Shown in pieces: positions 24,765-28,630 of a stretch of 28,630 nucleotides of DNA; the first letter of the stretch is position 1, and each line of letters opens with the position of its first letter. Under the pieces are notes generated by a model. That model ran no database searches and had not been told where the DNA came from. It saw nothing but the letters and a program-made list of their open reading frames with translations. This stretch comes from Aequoribacter sp003520285 (GTDB taxonomy: Bacteria > Pseudomonadota > Gammaproteobacteria > Pseudomonadales > Halieaceae). The DNA lies in the NCBI GenBank assembly GCA_963966765.1, contig CAXAAR010000023.1, forward strand, positions 1 through 28,630. The letters run 5' to 3'. The position numbers and the translations under genes are program-made.

Positions 24765-26204
24765 ATGGCAAACGAACACATTAATGAAGTGATACAGCGC
24801 GAATACGCGCCCGGATTCATCACCAATATCGAGTCAGATACCCTTCCCCCGGGGCTGAGTGAGTCAGTGATTCGTATCATTTCCGCCAAAAAAGAAGAGC
24901 CCGAGTGGCTACTCGAGTGGCGTTTGGCCGCCTATCAAAAATGGTTAGAAATGACGCCACCCGATTGGGCGCAGGTAACGCATCCTAAAATTGACCATAA
25001 CGCTATTTCTTACTTTTCAGCACCTAAATCGATGGCAGATAAGCCCCAGAGTTTAGACGAGGTCGACCCAGAGCTATTGGCCACTTACGAGAAGCTCGGT
25101 ATTCCCCTGCACGAACAAGCCATGTTGGCTGGCGTTGCTGTTGATGCCGTGTTTGATTCGGTGTCTGTTGGCACTACTTTTCGAAAAAACTTAGCCGAGG
25201 CTGGCGTTATTTTTTGTTCGATCTCAGAGGCTGCTCGCGAATATCCTGAGCTCATCAAAAAGTATCTGGGTTCCGTGGTTCCTACGACAGATAACTACTA
25301 CGCAGCGCTTAACAGTGCCGTTTATAGCGATGGGTCGTTTGTGTATATTCCTCCAGGTGTGCGTTGCCCGATGGAGCTATCGACTTATTTTAGAATTAAC
25401 GAGTCTAATACGGGGCAGTTTGAACGAACGCTGATTGTTGCAGCTGAGGGTAGCCACGTGAGCTACCTTGAAGGGTGCACAGCGCCGATGCGCGACGAGA
25501 ACCAGCTGCACGCGGCAGTGGTTGAGCTCATAGCGCTCGACGACGCAGAGATCAAGTATTCGACGGTACAAAACTGGTACCCGGGCGACTCTGAGGGTCG
25601 CGGGGGTATTTATAACTTCGTCACCAAGCGTGGTGTCGCTCACAACAGAGCGAAGATTTCATGGACGCAGGTTGAGACGGGCTCAGCAATTACATGGAAG
25701 TATCCCAGCTGTGTTTTAAAGGGTGATGACAGCGTTGGAGAGTTTTACTCTGTTGCGCTAACGCACAATCATCAGCAAGCCGATACCGGGACCAAGATGA
25801 TTCATCTTGGTCGCAATACTCGGTCGACCATCATTTCAAAGGGGATCTCAGCCGGGCAGAGCTCGAACGCGTATCGAGGGCTGGTGCGGATGAGTCCGCG
25901 AGCGGTGGGGGCAAGGAACTACACACAGTGCGACTCGCTCTTGATCGGTGATCAGTGCGCCGCGCATACCTTCCCTTACATCGAAAGTAAGCAGCCGAGC
26001 GCGGTCATCGAGCATGAGGCGACCACGTCTAAGGTGAGCGATGATCAGCTGTACTTGTGTCAGCAGCGGGGTATCGATCCAGAGAAAGCGGTCTCGATGA
26101 TTGTAAACGGATTCTGCAAGGAGGTATTCAAAGAGCTTCCGATGGAATTCGCTATGGAGGCTGGCAAGTTACTCGAAGTCAGCTTAGAGGGCTCGGTTGG
26201 GTAA
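24765..26204 (+). CDS. sufB: Fe-S cluster assembly scaffold protein SufB
   Basis: The 479-residue SufB subunit of the SufBC2D scaffold on which Fe-S clusters are built in the cytoplasm. Conserved segments include YVYIPPGVRCP-type FVYIPPGVRCPMELSTYF, SHVSYLEGCTAPM, TVQNWYPGD, GVAHNRAKISWTQVETGSAITWKYPS, and the C-terminal NYTQCDSLLIGD with C389, equivalent to the essential E. coli C405. A Glu-rich HEATTSKVSDDQLYL region follows. GAAGAGG precedes the ATG. It is 24 bases after iscR and 51 bases before the sufC start chosen here. No sufA gene lies between iscR and sufB. Confidence 0.96.
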   Translation: MANEHINEVIQREYAPGFITNIESDTLPPGLSESVIRIISAKKEEPEWLLEWRLAAYQKWLEMTPPDWAQVTHPKIDHNAISYFSAPKSMADKPQSLDEVDPELLATYEKLGIPLHEQAMLAGVAVDAVFDSVSVGTTFRKNLAEAGVIFCSISEAAREYPELIKKYLGSVVPTTDNYYAALNSAVYSDGSFVYIPPGVRCPMELSTYFRINESNTGQFERTLIVAAEGSHVSYLEGCTAPMRDENQLHAAVVELIALDDAEIKYSTVQNWYPGDSEGRGGIYNFVTKRGVAHNRAKISWTQVETGSAITWKYPSCVLKGDDSVGEFYSVALTHNHQQADTGTKMIHLGRNTRSTIISKGISAGQSSNAYRGLVRMSPRAVGARNYTQCDSLLIGDQCAAHTFPYIESKQPSAVIEHEATTSKVSDDQLYLCQQRGIDPEKAVSMIVNGFCKEVFKELPMEFAMEAGKLLEVSLEGSVG

Positions 26205-26255
26205 GCCGGCTTTAAAGTCTCGCGTCACAATACCACCATGAATTTTGAGGATATT

Positions 26256-27002
26256 ATGTTATCAGTTAAAGAACTTCACGCTTCGGTCGACGAAAAAGAG
26301 ATCTTAAAGGGACTCTCTCTTGAAGTGAAAGCGGGCGAAGTACATGCCATTATGGGCCCCAACGGCTCGGGTAAAAGCACCCTAGGGCACGTCCTCTCGG
26401 GCCGCCCGGGCTACGACGTAACCCATGGAAGCGCGAACTTCGACGGCCTCGATCTACTTGGGCTCGACACAGAGTCACGAGCGCAGGCTGGTTTATTCCT
26501 GGCATTTCAATACCCCATCGAAATTCCCGGCGTGAGTAACATGGAATTTCTGAAGGCGAGTGTCGATGCGGTGCGCGCGGCGCAAAATCTTGAATCCTAT
26601 GACAGCGTGAGTTTTATGAAGCGTGCGCGTGAGGCATGCACCGCCGTTGACTTGAGCCATGATTTTCTGAAAAGGGGTGTTAATGAAGGATTTTCGGGTG
26701 GTGAGAAAAAGCGCAACGAACTGATGCAAATGATGCTACTTGAGCCCAAGTTGGCCATTCTCGACGAGACTGACAGTGGTCTTGATATTGACGCTCTACA
26801 GGTCGTTGCGGCCGGCGTTAATGCTATGCGTTCGCCCGATCGCGCCTTCATTATAGTGACCCACTACCAGCGCTTGCTGGATTATATCGAGCCGGATTTC
26901 GTTCATGTGCTGGCGGGTGGCCGCATCGTTAAGTCAGGGGGTAAAGAGTTGGCTCATGAGTTAGAGCGCAAAGGCTATGCCTGGCTGGATAGCGCAGCAT
27001 GA
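26256..27002 (+). CDS. sufC: Fe-S cluster assembly ATPase SufC
   Basis: ABC-type ATPase that drives conformational change in the SufBC2D scaffold. It has Walker A GPNGSGKST, Q-loop AFQYP, signature FSGGEKKRNE, Walker B LAILDETDSGLD and H-loop THY. ATG 26256 gives 248 residues, the same length as E. coli SufC, with the family start MLSVKELH and GAGGA at 26247-26251. An in-frame ATG at 26238 would add six residues and has no good ribosome-binding site. The stop overlaps the sufD start (ATGA). Confidence 0.95.
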   Translation: MLSVKELHASVDEKEILKGLSLEVKAGEVHAIMGPNGSGKSTLGHVLSGRPGYDVTHGSANFDGLDLLGLDTESRAQAGLFLAFQYPIEIPGVSNMEFLKASVDAVRAAQNLESYDSVSFMKRAREACTAVDLSHDFLKRGVNEGFSGGEKKRNELMQMMLLEPKLAILDETDSGLDIDALQVVAAGVNAMRSPDRAFIIVTHYQRLLDYIEPDFVHVLAGGRIVKSGGKELAHELERKGYAWLDSAA

Positions 27003-28285
27003 TGCACGCGATTTATGAACAAGCGATTGCCAAAGCGGGAGCGATAACACCCCATTGGCTGCAGCCGCGGCAACAGGCCGCAGCGGAAAGCTTGCAAGCA
27101 ATCCCAGTACCTGGGCGCAAAAGTGAGCATTGGAAATATGCACCATTATCAGCAATGGCGGCTATCGAGCTCGGTGCGCACTCGGGGCAGAGTCAGCCCG
27201 AGCCGACAGAGTTGGCGCACTGTGATGACGCGCTCACATTGGTATTTTCGGACGGCGTAATAGTTAATCATTTATCTTGCCAGAGTTGGCCAGCTGGTTG
27301 CTCGGTTGAAACCTTCAAGGGGTTATCAGACCATAGTCAATCTGTCGTTGATGATTTACTGGGTGAGGCATGTCCAGATCGCAGTGGTCTGGTGGGGTGT
27401 GTGAGCGAGGCGACCATGACCGATGGCGTTTTCATCGATATTGCCGCCAATACGCAGTTGATGCAGCCACTACGGATTATTTGGCACGCTTCAGCAGATT
27501 GTGCGTGGCAGTCGACGCGGGTGCTGGTTCGCGTCGCTGACAATGCGGTCGTTAAAATTGTTGAGCAATTTTTGGCTGGCGCCAAACCCGCATCAGACTA
27601 CCATGGTGTGACGGAACTCTACGTAGGCGCGGGTGCCGCCGTTGACTACTGTCGACTCAACCACAGCCAAGCACAGCAATCATTCTTGGGAGGCGTTTTT
27701 AGCCGACTGGATCGCGCTGCCACATTAAGACTGTTCGCTTACGCAGAGGGCGGTCGATTGTGTCGTAATGAGATTGGTGTGTTGCTTGCGGCGGAGGGCG
27801 CACATGCTCAAGTGGATGGATTGTATCTACCGAAAGGCCAAGAAGTTGTCGATTTTCATACCACGCTCGAACACGCTGCGCCTCACTGTACCAGCGAGGA
27901 GATCTTTCGCGGCATCATTGGTGATCGAGCTAATGCGGTCTTCAATGGCCGGATTCACATTCACAAACATGCGCAAAAAACAAATGCTCAGTTGTCTAAT
28001 AAGAACTTGTTGACCTCTGATCGAGCACAGGTAAATACCAAGCCAGAGCTCGAAATTTATGCCAACGATGTGCAGTGTGGTCATGGTGCGACAGTGTCGC
28101 AGTTGGACAACGAGGCAGTGCACTATTTGCGGACTCGCGGTGTTCCAGAGGACGTTGCGGTGCAGCTGATTGCTCTGGGTTTTGTTATGGCGCTACTCGA
28201 GAGAATGCCGATTAGCGAGTTAAGTGAATGGCTGGGTCATCACGTGAAAACTCGCTGCACAGGTTTACTACTAGGAGATCAGTAA
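26999..28285 (+). CDS. sufD: Fe-S cluster assembly protein SufD
   Basis: The 428-residue SufD subunit, a SufB paralogue lacking the SufB active cysteine region, which completes SufBC2D and is linked to iron entry. Family features are an N-terminal helical part with GRKSEHWKYAPL, a central beta-helix, and the C-terminal VQCGHGATVSQLD with H362, close to the functionally important E. coli H360, then ALGFVMALLERMP. The start overlaps the sufC stop by four bases (ATGA; a second ATG at 27002 is possible) and the stop overlaps the sufS start by one base (TAATG), showing translational coupling. Confidence 0.94.
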   Translation: MMHAIYEQAIAKAGAITPHWLQPRQQAAAESLQAIPVPGRKSEHWKYAPLSAMAAIELGAHSGQSQPEPTELAHCDDALTLVFSDGVIVNHLSCQSWPAGCSVETFKGLSDHSQSVVDDLLGEACPDRSGLVGCVSEATMTDGVFIDIAANTQLMQPLRIIWHASADCAWQSTRVLVRVADNAVVKIVEQFLAGAKPASDYHGVTELYVGAGAAVDYCRLNHSQAQQSFLGGVFSRLDRAATLRLFAYAEGGRLCRNEIGVLLAAEGAHAQVDGLYLPKGQEVVDFHTTLEHAAPHCTSEEIFRGIIGDRANAVFNGRIHIHKHAQKTNAQLSNKNLLTSDRAQVNTKPELEIYANDVQCGHGATVSQLDNEAVHYLRTRGVPEDVAVQLIALGFVMALLERMPISELSEWLGHHVKTRCTGLLLGDQ

Positions 28286-28630
28286 TGGGTGAAGCCCTCG
28301 ATGTGAACACGTCAGTGGCAGCAGATTTTCCTTTACTCGCGCAAAAGGTTTACGGCGAGCCGCTGACTTATCTTGACAGTGCTGCAACGACACAAAAGCC
28401 CTTGGCGGTTATCGAGGCGCTAGAGCACTATTATCGACTCGATAATTCCAATGTGCACCGTGGAGCACATGCGATCGCTGACAGAGCGACTCGAGCATTC
28501 GAGGATGCGCGAGATTGCATTGCCGAGTTCATTGGCGCCGGCCAATCCGATCAAATCATCTGGACGCGGGGTGCAACTGAGGCGATTAACTTGGTCGCTC
28601 AATCTTACGGACGCTCAGTTCTGACTGCCG
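28285..28630 (+). CDS. sufS: cysteine desulfurase SufS, 5' part (cut by window end)
   Basis: The first 115 codons of a PLP-dependent class V aminotransferase that takes sulfur from cysteine for the SUF scaffold. Visible family segments are PLTYLDSAATTQKP, YYRLDNSNVHRGAH, and TRGATEAINLVAQ. The PLP lysine and catalytic cysteine lie beyond the window. ATG 28285 overlaps the sufD stop by one base, with AGGAGAT just upstream as the ribosome-binding site. The frame stays open to the last base. Confidence 0.92.
   Translation, partial: MGEALDVNTSVAADFPLLAQKVYGEPLTYLDSAATTQKPLAVIEALEHYYRLDNSNVHRGAHAIADRATRAFEDARDCIAEFIGAGQSDQIIWTRGATEAINLVAQSYGRSVLTA

Overview
The window reads as chromosome of a heterotrophic, probably marine gammaproteobacterium. 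The reasons are a TonB-dependent receptor paired with a multidomain GH16 glucanase, an IscR with E. coli-like ligand spacing heading a suf operon, a redox-type OxyR, and moderate base composition. A Cellvibrionales or Alteromonadales-like host is an inference only. No rRNA, tRNA, insertion sequence, phage gene or CRISPR array was seen.

Region 1 (1-11520) is a polysaccharide-uptake locus. A possible 3' gene end (1-213) and a 424-base gap precede a GH16 beta-glucanase lipoprotein with four accessory modules, then a TonB-dependent outer-membrane receptor 46 bases later and a clear intrinsic terminator. Next come four tightly packed genes: a flavin-dependent halogenase-family protein, a SapC-family protein, a JmjC/cupin_8 oxygenase-like protein and a second halogenase-family protein. 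This cassette beside a glucan receptor is the most intriguing part of the window, because its substrate is not evident.

Region 2 (11628-19964) is a mixed metabolic and regulatory stretch: an AraC regulator divergent from a short TetR regulator, a DUF1295 membrane protein and a class II aldolase-fold protein lacking the usual catalytic Glu, a malonyl-CoA synthetase (matB) divergent from the latter, an OxyR with both redox cysteines, and a penicillin-acylase-family lipoprotein.

Region 3 (20035-23933) holds a bactofilin, a small Rossmann/methyltransferase-like protein, a convergent Cof-type HAD phosphatase, and a DUF885 lipoprotein with a zinc-peptidase-like HEGxPGHH motif.

Region 4 (23934-28630) is the Fe-S assembly operon iscR-sufB-sufC-sufD-sufS, with the last gene cut by the window edge. 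A strong sigma70-type promoter has its -10 box inside a near-consensus IscR type-1 operator, which indicates feedback control by [2Fe-2S]-IscR.
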